From positions 1 through 64,000 of the forward strand of contig CAJFNB010000001.1 in assembly GCA_904393845.1 (NCBI GenBank): 64,000 nt of DNA, in the 5' to 3' direction. The notes beneath the pieces were generated by a model that was not told the DNA's origin, searched no databases, and saw nothing but the letters and a program-made list of their open reading frames with translations. Positions 36,009-43,613 of the stretch are shown piece by piece. Every line of letters starts with the position of its first letter. The first letter of the stretch is position 1. Source of the stretch: Alloclostridium intestinigallinarum (lineage in GTDB: Bacteria; Bacillota; Clostridia; Christensenellales; UBA3700). Made by a program: the position numbers and the translations under genes.

Positions 36009-36977
36009 ATGTTGACAGCACTTTTAATCGTAGTATTGGTTTTACCGTTACTCTTGCTTGCTGATAAAATTAAGAGAAACGAAAGAGAAAAACTTATCAA
36101 TGACGTTAAATCCGGCCGCGGCGTAAAAAGAGGTAAGTCAGACCCCGTTTTGCAAAAGAAAATCCGGGATGAATTTCTAGCCGAAACTGCCCCGTATCTT
36201 GATATCGTTGACCCGAAGGCGAACCTCGGGCTTGTAATTAAACAGCTTAGAGATAAATATGAACCGGGGGTGGAGCACAAAGTTATCCCAGAAGATACTT
36301 ATATAAATTATCAACGCATAGAAAATTATCTTGCCGTAGTTCGATATTCCTGGCACAAGGCTCACATACCTTATACAACCGTGCTTAATTGCCGACTAAG
36401 TGAAGTTGAAACCAAGGAAGAAATTATTTCCCTTTTAAAAAAATATTCGAAACTACCTATTGAGCCATTTGAGGTGACTTTTGATGATATGGAAAACAAA
36501 CATAAGTGGTTCATGGAAAGATATAATAAAAAGTGTAAAGATTACTGGCTCCGTAAATATAGTAACGAACGTAGGGTTATAGACGCGGAACCGACCCTTT
36601 TCTTTGCTGGAGAAGACATATATGAAGTTCTTCCATTCAAATATTATACAGACGGTATGATACCGTCGGAAATAGTCAGCGAACAATGTTTCGCAAAGAC
36701 AAGGGAAGAGTTTGAGCAATTCCTCATAGATAATCCTGAAGTCTGGTGCAGAATTAAAAAGGTCACGGAATTTTTTGAGGACTGCCCCGTGCTCCCTGCT
36801 CTTCTCCCCCTTTGCCTTCACAGAAAATACCGCACGTTAAGACAAAGAATGTACGATTCCTTAAGCTATTTTAATGAAAGCGGTGCTTTGGCTTCGAGCT
36901 ACATGAAGCCTAGATTGGCTAAGTACGGTATAACAGAGCTTGTTTATATACCTAATGACCTCTATAATACTATATAA
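36009..36977 (+). CDS. Phage hypothetical protein with one N-terminal membrane segment
   Basis: 322 residues from an ATG with GAGGTGA upstream. Residues 2-18 are a hydrophobic stretch (LTALLIVVLVLPLLLL) that would anchor the rest in the cytoplasm. The rest is charged and globular with no motif I recognise. It is the first gene after the left end and is followed by a hairpin (AACAGCG...CGCTGTT), so it may be transcribed alone. Position and membrane anchor would fit an exclusion or accessory protein, but this is speculation. Confidence 0.6.
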   Translation: MLTALLIVVLVLPLLLLADKIKRNEREKLINDVKSGRGVKRGKSDPVLQKKIRDEFLAETAPYLDIVDPKANLGLVIKQLRDKYEPGVEHKVIPEDTYINYQRIENYLAVVRYSWHKAHIPYTTVLNCRLSEVETKEEIISLLKKYSKLPIEPFEVTFDDMENKHKWFMERYNKKCKDYWLRKYSNERRVIDAEPTLFFAGEDIYEVLPFKYYTDGMIPSEIVSEQCFAKTREEFEQFLIDNPEVWCRIKKVTEFFEDCPVLPALLPLCLHRKYRTLRQRMYDSLSYFNESGALASSYMKPRLAKYGITELVYIPNDLYNTI

Positions 36978-37017
36978 TAATATATAATATAATACTATAT
37001 AAATATAACCTATCAAC

Positions 37018-37041
37018 AACAGCGTTCTTATGAGCGCTGTT
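37018..37041. terminator. Short hairpin, terminator-like in both directions
   Basis: AACAGCG, 10-base loop, CGCTGTT followed by TCTATA. It lies between the 322-residue gene and the opposing small transcription unit. Confidence 0.5.
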
Positions 37042-37066
37042 TCTATAGTGTCCTTGACGAACGGAG

Positions 37067-37092
37067 AGGCGGCCGTGTTATCACGACCGCCT
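37067..37092 (-). ncRNA. Stable hairpin in the minus-strand transcript
   Basis: As minus-strand RNA, AGGCGGUCGUG pairs with CACGGCCGCCU (one U-G pair) around an AUAA loop. It starts 11 bases after the stop of the 18-codon ORF and has no U-run, so it may protect or regulate the small transcript and not simply terminate it. Confidence 0.45.
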
Positions 37093-37102
37093 ACACATCG
37101 CA

Positions 37103-37159
37103 TTAGCGACGTTTAATGCGGATAATACCGCGAATTTTAATTTTCGCAATCTTACGCAT
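37103..37159 (-). CDS. Tiny highly basic 18-residue peptide
   Basis: ATG preceded by GGGGGGGTGA, then 18 codons, MRKIAKIKIRGIIRIKRR, and a stop. Nine of 18 residues are Lys or Arg, alternating with Ile, giving a strongly cationic amphipathic strand or helix. An excellent sigma-A promoter lies about 85 bases upstream and a stable hairpin follows. It is oriented against the phage early genes. The composition recalls type I toxins, antimicrobial peptides or small nucleic-acid-binding leaders. Nothing identifies which. It could also be a leader peptide. Confidence 0.5.
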   Translation of the reverse strand: MRKIAKIKIRGIIRIKRR

Positions 37160-37245
37160 TATTATCACCCCCCCCTTTTTTGACTATGGTTTAGTCGGGT
37201 CGTTAGCAACTACCCCATGGTCTCCAGAGCACGATGTGTAGCGTT

Positions 37246-37274
37246 ATTATAGCACGCTGCCATTCGTTCGTCAA
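37246..37274 (-). promoter_or_regulatory. Near-consensus sigma-A promoter for the 18-codon ORF
   Basis: Minus-strand TTGACG, exactly 17 bases, TATAAT. One of the best promoters in the window. It drives the minus strand, against the flanking early genes. Confidence 0.75.
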
Positions 37275-37376
37275 GTGGCACATCTTCAATTTTTACAAGA
37301 CCCATTCGGGTGATATTCAAAATAAAATTTTATGAAAATTGCGGCGAAAATACGCAATTCTTTCCAATTAGAAATT

Positions 37377-37922
37377 ATGAAAATAGATATTTATAAAACC
37401 GAAAACAAGTACGGTATCATTTACGCAGATCCACCGTGGCGTTATGACAACCCAAAAAACAACGACCCGGCGATGGGAGGGATAACATACCCTACCATGT
37501 CTCTTGAAGACATATGCAATATGCCGATACATAACATCGCCTCTAAAAACTGCATTTTGTTTTTATGGGCAACAATGCCAAAATTACGCGAGGCGTTAGA
37601 AGTAATTAAAGCGTGGGGATTCAATTATAAAACCTGCGCTTTTTGCTGGGTAAAACAAAACCCTTCGGGAAATGGAATTTATAGTGGTCTTGGCCACTGG
37701 ACAAACGGCAACGCAGAGTTGTGTTTACTTGCGACGAAAGGAGCGCCAAAAAGAGTTTCGAAAAACGTTAAGCAAATCGTCCTTGCCCCACGGGGACGGC
37801 ACAGTGCCAAGCCTCCCGAAGTCCGTAACAGAATAGTCCAACTCATTGGTGATATATCTAGAATCGAATTATTTGCCAGAGAAGAACCAGAAGGTTGGGA
37901 TTGTTTTGGCAATGAAATATAG
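37377..37922 (+). CDS. MT-A70 family DNA adenine-N6 methyltransferase
   Basis: 181 residues from the chosen ATG. An in-frame ATG 45 bases earlier is possible and neither has a clear Shine-Dalgarno site. The catalytic DPPW motif is in IIYADPPWRYDNP near the start, followed by LWATMPKLREALEVIKAWGF and the C-terminal SAM-site segment RIELFAREEPEGWDCFGNE, all typical of the MT-A70/IME4-like family common in phages. It would methylate adenine in phage DNA, probably against host restriction. It stands with a cytosine methylase two genes downstream. Confidence 0.88.
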   Translation: MKIDIYKTENKYGIIYADPPWRYDNPKNNDPAMGGITYPTMSLEDICNMPIHNIASKNCILFLWATMPKLREALEVIKAWGFNYKTCAFCWVKQNPSGNGIYSGLGHWTNGNAELCLLATKGAPKRVSKNVKQIVLAPRGRHSAKPPEVRNRIVQLIGDISRIELFAREEPEGWDCFGNEI

Positions 37923-37947
37923 GAGAATATATAATAAGGAATAAAAA

Positions 37948-38526
37948 ATGAACGAGGCAATAAGAAACCATCACACGATTGAATTTTTATCAGATAAACC
38001 GATAGCACTCGAACAAATATTTTATTTAGTCGAAAAAGATGAAGCTCAGTTTTTTTATGGCACATGCGAAGTGTGTGGTGGGAAAAACAAAGTAGAACTC
38101 AATGGGTATGAATTCCCATGTCCAAAGTGCCACGGTCAAAGTTCCAGCAATATAATTGTGCTGCGAGTTCCCAGATATACTGTTCATAGGTTTCGGGTAT
38201 CTGGTATTAGCGAGAACAAGACTGGGGCTTACTGGAAGCCTTCCTGTGGTTTAAGCACTGAAATTGAGATAACATTTTCTCGCCCCCGCCCTCGCGTTGG
38301 AGCATCGTGGAATGAATATGATAAAAAATACGTCTTAAAATCTTCTAACCATTCAAAAATCATATTAACTCAATTTGGACATGAATACCATAGTGAATAT
38401 AAAGCCGCCGTAGCAGAAGCGGATAAATTAAATGAGGAGCAACAAGCTATCGTTCAAAAGTACAACGCTGACTTCAACACAAATTTCATATTTGAGAAAC
38501 CAAAATACGACAGTAAATTTCAATAA
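37948..38526 (+). CDS. Phage hypothetical protein with zinc-ribbon-like cysteines
   Basis: 192 residues. CEVCGG and CPKCHG, 20 residues apart at about residues 49-72, form a probable four-cysteine zinc site. The rest is unknown. The gene lies between the adenine and cytosine methylase genes with short spacers and is presumably co-transcribed with them. Confidence 0.6.
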   Translation: MNEAIRNHHTIEFLSDKPIALEQIFYLVEKDEAQFFYGTCEVCGGKNKVELNGYEFPCPKCHGQSSSNIIVLRVPRYTVHRFRVSGISENKTGAYWKPSCGLSTEIEITFSRPRPRVGASWNEYDKKYVLKSSNHSKIILTQFGHEYHSEYKAAVAEADKLNEEQQAIVQKYNADFNTNFIFEKPKYDSKFQ

Positions 38527-38548
38527 AAATTTCTATTTATGAGGTGCT

Positions 38549-39703
38549 ATGATTAAAATCCTTCTAGGAGGGAGTCCCTGCACCTTTTGGTCTATTGCCA
38601 GAGCTGGTAGAGAAACTCATCCTAGTGGTGTTGGATGGGAATTATTTGAAAACTATTTAATAGCAAAAGAAAAATTTCAGCCTGATTTTTTTATCTACGA
38701 GAACAATCAAAAAATCCATTCATCGATAGTTGAAGAAATTCGCCGACTTTTAGGATGCGGCACAGATTCCAACACCCATTGTATTGAAATAGATTCGGCT
38801 CTTGTTTCTGCTCAAAAACGACGCAGGTTTTATATACATAATTGTGGCAACGTTGAACAGCCCGCGGATCGAGGCATCCTTTTTCAAGACATACTTGATA
38901 ATGGAATAGTAGAACGGGACAAGGCTTATTGTCTAACGTGCCATGAGGGCAATACACGGGACTACTTTTTAAAACGACAAACAAATTTGGTGTTCATTCC
39001 GATTTACGATGAACTAGCAGCAAACAAATCGAAAAATATCTCCAATGACAAATATTATCGCATATATTTCGCAGACGGCAAGGCGGCAACGATGTGTGCA
39101 GGAGACATACAATCCGTGTTGGATAATGGATTACATCTACCCCTTTTTTCTGGCACATATTCTTTTGAAACCAGCGGAAGCATTAAACCTGCAAATCCGA
39201 AACTACCCTCTCCTATATATGAAATAAGAAATGGCGAAATACTGATAAGAGGAAGAAAATATCCTGTGAATCTGAAAGACGGTTTGTACACTATCAGGAA
39301 ACTTTCGAGCGCCGAGTGTTGCCGTCTACAAACACTACCGGAAGATTACTGTCGAAGTGTTTCAAACACCCAAGCCTATCGTTGCATTGGAAATGGGTGG
39401 ACTGCTGAAGTGATAATCCATATTCTTTCTTACGCGCTGCGAAACATCCCAAAAAACGAAGAAGTTGTTGTCTTATCTCTGTATGATGGTATAGGAACTG
39501 GCAGATACTGTTTGAATAAAATGGGGTTTACAAATGTGAAGTATTACGCATATGAAATTGATAAACACGCCATCAAAGTCGCAACAAGCAACTTTTCTGA
39601 CATCATAGAGTGCGGAGATGCGTTTCAAGTAAGAGAACAATTGTTTTCAGAAACATTTCCGCCGAACCACGAAATTGACTTGAAAACAAATAGAAGGAGA
39701 TAA
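38549..39703 (+). CDS. Circularly permuted DNA cytosine-5 methyltransferase
   Basis: 384 residues carrying all main C5-methylase motifs, but in rotated order. Motif IV with the catalytic cysteine is at the very start (GGSPCTFW, C11). Motif VI is IYENN (50-53), motif VIII QKRRR (89-93), a target-recognition stretch occupies 100-245, motif IX is RKLSSAECCRLQ, and motif X is GNGWTAEVI (281-289). Only then come motif I (VLSLYDGIGTGRY, 308-320), motif II (YEID, 335-338) and motif III (GDAF, 356-359). Normal enzymes run I to X, so the ends lie between motifs III and IV. A GAGGTG site precedes the ATG. Probably protects phage DNA. Target site unknown. Confidence 0.88.
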   Translation: MIKILLGGSPCTFWSIARAGRETHPSGVGWELFENYLIAKEKFQPDFFIYENNQKIHSSIVEEIRRLLGCGTDSNTHCIEIDSALVSAQKRRRFYIHNCGNVEQPADRGILFQDILDNGIVERDKAYCLTCHEGNTRDYFLKRQTNLVFIPIYDELAANKSKNISNDKYYRIYFADGKAATMCAGDIQSVLDNGLHLPLFSGTYSFETSGSIKPANPKLPSPIYEIRNGEILIRGRKYPVNLKDGLYTIRKLSSAECCRLQTLPEDYCRSVSNTQAYRCIGNGWTAEVIIHILSYALRNIPKNEEVVVLSLYDGIGTGRYCLNKMGFTNVKYYAYEIDKHAIKVATSNFSDIIECGDAFQVREQLFSETFPPNHEIDLKTNRRR

Positions 39704-39706
39704 AAA

Positions 39707-40054
39707 ATGAAATATAAAAGATTGACAGATAGAGTGATTGCTGAAATGTTAAGAAACACAGAGGGAGAAAGTTGGGATAGCGACAACATCGAAGCACAAT
39801 GCTATATTCGCCTTGCCGAGTTGGAAGACAAAATCGAGAGCGGAGAGATTATCTCCGTGATACAAAGCGAGCAAGACGAACAAGAGATAGCTTACTTCGT
39901 AAAACATAATGCGGCAGTTAGAAAACAAGCCGTGAAAGAATTTTCGGATAAAATCCTATCTGCTAGCAAAATAACATTTTGTGCTTTCACAGATGCAAGA
40001 ATGGAACTATCTTTGGCTGAATACAAACAGTTAATAAAGGAGGCGGAACAATGA
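39707..40054 (+). CDS. Phage hypothetical protein (115 aa)
   Basis: Starts MKYKRLTDRV, a common opening of small phage proteins that describe LTDR-type repeats, and continues with an acidic, helical body (CYIRLAELEDKIESGE). It overlaps the next gene by four bases (ATGA, TGA used as stop). No function recognised. Confidence 0.6.
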   Translation: MKYKRLTDRVIAEMLRNTEGESWDSDNIEAQCYIRLAELEDKIESGEIISVIQSEQDEQEIAYFVKHNAAVRKQAVKEFSDKILSASKITFCAFTDARMELSLAEYKQLIKEAEQ

Positions 40055-40389
40055 GAAACAGGAATTGCCCGGATAAGGACGCGTGCTGGGACTATAAAGC
40101 GAGTAATTGCGAGGGTTGCGCGATAGGAGAAAAGATTGCTCGCCTCGTACGTCAAAACAAAAAACTCAAAGCCGAAAACGCCAACCTTCGCCACCGCGGG
40201 GAAGTCGCGGAAAGGGCGTTAGAAAACAAATGCAAAAATGTATGTAGTGCTTGTGGAATGCATCAAGCAGCGAATTGTAAGGGAAAGGAATTTTGCCAAC
40301 AGGAAGCATTTAAGCGTTCTTTGGAACAAGCTGAAAAAGAACTCTCGGAGGAGAAGAACAATGATTCACGAAGAGCTGGAATGGTGTGA
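40051..40389 (+). CDS. Small Cys-rich coiled-coil phage protein (112 aa)
   Basis: Cysteine-rich head (CPDKDACWDY, CEGCAIG), a heptad-like helix KLKAENANLRHRGEVAERAL, and a second Cys cluster (CSACGMHQAANCKGKEFC, positions about 63-80), suggesting a metal-binding protein with a coiled coil. It shares the KLKAEN helix with the next gene. Overlaps that gene by 29 bases. Stop is TGA. Confidence 0.6.
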   Translation: MRNRNCPDKDACWDYKASNCEGCAIGEKIARLVRQNKKLKAENANLRHRGEVAERALENKCKNVCSACGMHQAANCKGKEFCQQEAFKRSLEQAEKELSEEKNNDSRRAGMV

Positions 40390-40714
40390 TGTATGCGAAG
40401 ATTGCGCCCAATATAAAGCCCTCGGTAACGATAAGTACTTATGTGTGCTCGAAGGTGGAAGGTGCAACGGATATTTTGCCTATAAGAAACTCAAAGCCGA
40501 AAACGCCTCTCTTCGTGCAAGGCTGGAAAAGGCGGTGGAGCTGCCGACAATCTATGAGCATATATCATATCCCTATCTTGAGAGGATGTATAGCGAAATT
40601 ATTTATTATGTCATATATAAAGAAAATGGAAGAATTATGACTGAAAAGTTTGGCAAAAACAAATCCAAAGCCGAAGCACGGCTGGAAGAGATGAAGGAGA
40701 AGAACAGTGACTAA
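40361..40714 (+). CDS. Small Cys-rich coiled-coil phage protein, paralogue (117 aa)
   Basis: I chose the ATG preceded by GGAGGAGAA, which gives 117 residues. A longer frame reads back inside the previous gene. CDVCEDCAQY at the start and a KLKAENASLRARLEKA helix mark it as a relative of the gene before it. The C-terminal third (YPYLERMYSEIIYYVIYKENGR) differs. Function unknown. Confidence 0.6.
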   Translation: MIHEELEWCDVCEDCAQYKALGNDKYLCVLEGGRCNGYFAYKKLKAENASLRARLEKAVELPTIYEHISYPYLERMYSEIIYYVIYKENGRIMTEKFGKNKSKAEARLEEMKEKNSD

Positions 40715-41111
40715 CGAAGAGCTGAAAAAGAAGATTGTTGAAATTTTGGAAGAGGGTCAAACCCCTGTCGAATATGATGACGGAGATTGGGTATGAACTT
40801 ATTTTCCTACAAATGAAGATGTTGCCGACGCGCTCATTGCGGCAGGAATTGGCGAGGTGGAAGAAGCAAAAAGAAAAGCCTTTGTGTACAATAGAGAAAT
40901 AACGCATTTAGACGGAATACTGAAAGGCGCAGAACGGCGTGCCGAAGTTGCCGAAAAAGAGTTCAAAAAAACAGAGCACCGCGCGGAAGTTGCGGAGAAA
41001 ATGTTTAATATTTTATATGAAGAAACAAGTGAGTATATGAAAGTTTTATCGAAAGAGTGGTATAAATACCAAGCCGAAAAAGAACTCGCGGAGGGAATGG
41101 AAGATGACTGA
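40707..41111 (+). pseudogene. Small coiled-coil phage gene interrupted by an in-frame TGA
   Basis: A GTG with AAGGAG nine bases upstream opens a frame that reads 29 codons (VTNEELKKKIVEILEEG...YDDGDWV), meets TGA at 40794-40796, and then continues open in the same frame for 104 more codons (TYFPTNEDVADALIAAGIG...). The part after the TGA contains the ADALIAAG motif that the intact next gene has in the middle of its product, so the TGA most likely interrupts one ancestral gene. TGG (Trp) to TGA would explain it. The downstream piece has a GTG at 40857 but only a poor ribosome binding site. The prophage uses TGA as a normal stop elsewhere. Confidence 0.65.
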
Positions 41112-41439
41112 AAAAGATAAGATAGCAAATATATTGAATAGTACGGAAATATCACACGAGTTATCAAAAGACGATATATATAAATTTGCCGACGCACTTA
41201 TCGCGGCTGGGTATGGCAATGTGGAAGAGGTTGAACACCGCGCGGTAGTTACGGAAAGGGCATTACTTGTAGCTTGCGATGATATAAAGGGTTTGTGTAG
41301 ATATCTTTACGAGATTGAAAAGATAACGAAAGCGATTACGATTAAGTGTTATCATCCCGAAAAAATAGTGCCGAGAGAGTACATTGTCATAGCCGAAAAG
41401 GAACTCGCGGAGGAGAAGAAAGATGGAAATCGAATTTAA
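41104..41439 (+). CDS. Small coiled-coil phage protein (111 aa)
   Basis: Relative of the interrupted gene just upstream: both share an ADALIAAG segment followed by an EHRA-V-ER helix. Mostly helical and charged, no cysteine cluster. Start ATG overlaps the preceding frame by eight bases. Function unknown. Confidence 0.6.
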   Translation: MTEKDKIANILNSTEISHELSKDDIYKFADALIAAGYGNVEEVEHRAVVTERALLVACDDIKGLCRYLYEIEKITKAITIKCYHPEKIVPREYIVIAEKELAEEKKDGNRI

Positions 41440-41611
41440 GAAACCTAATACAGTAATATCAGCAGAGTGTTTTCCTGATAAAAAGCGACCTGCACTATGT
41501 ATTACAAAAGGCGCCGAAATGCGAGTTTATGGATATTTTCAAGACAAAGAATGCGCAGATGAATTTATATCCACACTATATCAGTTAGTTGTAGGGGCAA
41601 TAAAAAAATGA
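41423..41611 (+). CDS. Phage hypothetical protein (62 aa)
   Basis: Short mixed alpha/beta protein (EIEFKKPNTVISAECF...) with a GAGGAGAAGA site ahead of the ATG. Overlaps the genes on both sides by a few bases. Nothing recognised. Confidence 0.55.
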   Translation: MEIEFKKPNTVISAECFPDKKRPALCITKGAEMRVYGYFQDKECADEFISTLYQLVVGAIKK

Positions 41612-41916
41612 GTACATGTGGTAAAGGCTGTATGCCTGAATGCGAATATTTTACGACCGCAGGATGTGTTTCACCTTTTAATTGCCCATACAAAATAGAA
41701 ACAAGATACATCAACTCAGTAACGACCTTCCCTGAACGAGAAATCCGAACTATGACCGACGAAGAATTGTATGAAATGATGGACGATATGGTCGAATTTA
41801 TGAATCGTATTAGAGAAATAAATGAAAAACTAGCATGCACCATATCAATTCTTCATAAGCGCTATCTGCAGGGCAAAAGAGATAAAACACACAATAAGGA
41901 GAAAAACGATGAATAA
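41608..41916 (+). CDS. Phage hypothetical protein with N-terminal cysteines (102 aa)
   Basis: CGKGCMPECEYF and CVSPFNCPY within the first 28 residues form a possible metal site. The remainder is an acidic helix (TDEELYEMMDDMVEFMNRI). Overlaps the previous stop by four bases. Function unknown. Confidence 0.55.
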   Translation: MSTCGKGCMPECEYFTTAGCVSPFNCPYKIETRYINSVTTFPEREIRTMTDEELYEMMDDMVEFMNRIREINEKLACTISILHKRYLQGKRDKTHNKEKNDE

Positions 41917-42289
41917 TGGCGAAGCAAATAAATTTAGCGAGATAGAATTTAAATTTCGTTATAGTGTACGCACGAATAAATTTGTCTTTTGGTCTCCGAA
42001 TTGCAGTACCGTGTTGAAATATCCATACGACAACGTAGACTATGACGCTATACTAAATGATGTTCTTACTGATCTCAGGAAACAATATTTTCTTACCAAC
42101 GCCGATGTCTACACAATTGAGGAGAAGATTAGATCGGCTATTAGGGAAATATGTACTCGACCGCAGGACGATCCTCATTGGCTGCTTGACACCAAACCGA
42201 AACTCACCCGGCACGGGAGTGCAGGAGCAGATTCTCTGAGGGAAAGGTTTTCAGATCTTTTACAAAGACATAGAATGAGGTGGTTATAG
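41909..42289 (+). CDS. Phage hypothetical protein (126 aa)
   Basis: Soluble protein with an AAGGAG site before the ATG. Contains NKFVFWSPNCSTVLKYPYDNVDYDAILND and a basic C-terminus, no motif recognised. Last gene before a 122-base non-coding stretch with a palindrome. Confidence 0.55.
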   Translation: MNNGEANKFSEIEFKFRYSVRTNKFVFWSPNCSTVLKYPYDNVDYDAILNDVLTDLRKQYFLTNADVYTIEEKIRSAIREICTRPQDDPHWLLDTKPKLTRHGSAGADSLRERFSDLLQRHRMRWL

Positions 42290-42336
42290 TACTGATTTCA
42301 TTTCTTTAACCCTTTAAAAAAGCTATTTTACGCATT

Positions 42337-42354
42337 ATAAAACAAGTGTTTTAT
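42337..42354. promoter_or_regulatory. Palindromic operator-like site ATAAAACA-ag-TGTTTTAT
   Basis: Perfect 8-bp inverted repeat with a 2-base centre in the gap ahead of the replication block. No clear sigma-A promoter could be aligned with it. It could bind a phage repressor. Confidence 0.4.
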
Positions 42355-42411
42355 CAACCACTTTTTCCCCTATTTTCATAAAAAAAATACAATATTAAGG
42401 AGTGAATACAT

Positions 42412-42813
42412 ATGAGTAGTTATTTATCCTTTCGCAAGAACGGAGTTAATGTTATTTCCTTTTCACGAAATTCGGAAATATATGAAGTCTTGAGATATCA
42501 AGCGCCCATCGGCGAATGGGCTCCTGTGGACAGCAAGGCTTTATGCGAAGGCCTTGAGGAGTTATATGACTCAAAGCAAAGATGCCTCAATTATAAGAAG
42601 ACACAAGAAAAAGCCTTGGAGTACCTCTCGTCCGCAGAAGATATTTACGAAGCACTTTCTTCGATTCAAGATATCGAAGAACAAATCGAAGGGATTGAAC
42701 GGTGCATCGCTTACCTCGACCTTCTAATAAAAATTGCCAAGGAACATGTGTATGAATACAGGAATGGCGTTCTCGAAGAAAAGGAGATAAAGTTTGAATG
42801 GAAAATCGACTGA
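42412..42813 (+). CDS. Phage hypothetical helical protein (133 aa)
   Basis: AAGGAGTGAA precedes the ATG. The C-terminal 90 residues are predicted long helices (EGLEELYDSKQRCLNYKK, EDIYEALSSIQDIEEQIEG), likely an antiparallel coiled coil. First gene of the replication block and overlaps the HD-domain gene by 16 bases. Unknown function, perhaps a host-nuclease inhibitor type protein by size and position (speculative). Confidence 0.55.
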   Translation: MSSYLSFRKNGVNVISFSRNSEIYEVLRYQAPIGEWAPVDSKALCEGLEELYDSKQRCLNYKKTQEKALEYLSSAEDIYEALSSIQDIEEQIEGIERCIAYLDLLIKIAKEHVYEYRNGVLEEKEIKFEWKID

Positions 42814-43382
42814 ACGAAAATAAAAAAGAATTTCTCTTGTTGTGCGAAGATATTAAACGGCCGGGAATCAGCGAACTTCTTAAATGGCTGGAGACCTCGG
42901 ATTTTTTTACGGCACCGGCGAGTACCAAGTACCACGGTTCTTATGAAGGAGGACTCTGCGAGCACTCATTAAATGTTGCCAAGACCCTACGCCTCTTATG
43001 CGGAGACTCCGATATACAGAATGTCCCCTTGGAAACAATTTATATCACTGCCCTCTTCCACGATTTGTGCAAGGTTAATTTTTATAAGAAAAGCAAGCGG
43101 AATGTAAAAACGGATGCCGGCTGGGTTGAAAAAGATTATTGGGAGGTAGAGGAAAAGTTCCCTTGTGGGGAACATGCCGATAAGTCAATTATCCTGCTCC
43201 AGCAATATATAAAATTACTGCCTGAAGAAATTATGGCAATTAGGGCACATATGGGAGGTTTCGACACTTCTGTTAAGGGAGGCAGTTTTATGATAGGTAA
43301 GATTTTCGAAAAGAGCAATCTTGCGGTCTTGCTGCACTGTGCAGACTTAATGGCTACATACATCTGCGAGAGGAAGGAATAA
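42798..43382 (+). CDS. HD-domain phosphohydrolase
   Basis: 194 residues. The HD superfamily metal ligands are visible: H in CEHSLNVAKTL, HD in ALFHDLCKV, further His in GEHADKS and RAHMGGF, and a late Asp in HCADLMATY. Such phage proteins often hydrolyse nucleotides (dNTP or alarmone type) or act on nucleic acid. Given the nucleotide-metabolism genes downstream, dNTP pool control is plausible (inference). Confidence 0.78.
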   Translation: MENRLNENKKEFLLLCEDIKRPGISELLKWLETSDFFTAPASTKYHGSYEGGLCEHSLNVAKTLRLLCGDSDIQNVPLETIYITALFHDLCKVNFYKKSKRNVKTDAGWVEKDYWEVEEKFPCGEHADKSIILLQQYIKLLPEEIMAIRAHMGGFDTSVKGGSFMIGKIFEKSNLAVLLHCADLMATYICERKE

Positions 43383-43383
43383 C

Positions 43384-43602
43384 ATGACAAAACATATTCT
43401 AAGCTTATTCTACGACACAGACGAGGATTTATGGATTGTAGACTTCCCAGAATTCCCTAATTGTTCGGGGGTTGGTCAAACCGCTGCCCTAGCCTTAATT
43501 AACGGAATTCGAGCCGTCGAAAAGGAAGCAAAAATTTATAAAGTGAAAGGGCTTCCAAGTCCTATCACTTTACAACTTTTGGAAACAAAAAAATACATAT
43601 AA
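43384..43602 (+). CDS. HicB-like antitoxin-type protein without HicA
   Basis: 72 residues matching the N-terminal HicB fold: ILSLFYDTDEDLWIVDFPEFPNC and a helix TAALALINGIRAVEKEA. No DNA-binding C-terminal domain and no HicA toxin gene beside it. Orphan HicB-like proteins are common in phages and could neutralise host HicA or act as a small regulator. Confidence 0.65.
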   Translation: MTKHILSLFYDTDEDLWIVDFPEFPNCSGVGQTAALALINGIRAVEKEAKIYKVKGLPSPITLQLLETKKYI

Positions 43603-43613
43603 AGGAGGCAAAG

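Noticed and set aside
40700..41111. Reassignment of TGA to tryptophan in this phage
   Set aside because: Neighbouring genes use TGA as a normal stop in overlapping ATGA junctions (for example at 40052 and 40387), and reading through would fuse many genes.
43384..43602. Complete HicAB toxin-antitoxin pair
   Set aside because: No HicA-like ORF lies on either side. The neighbours are an HD-domain protein and the ERF recombinase.
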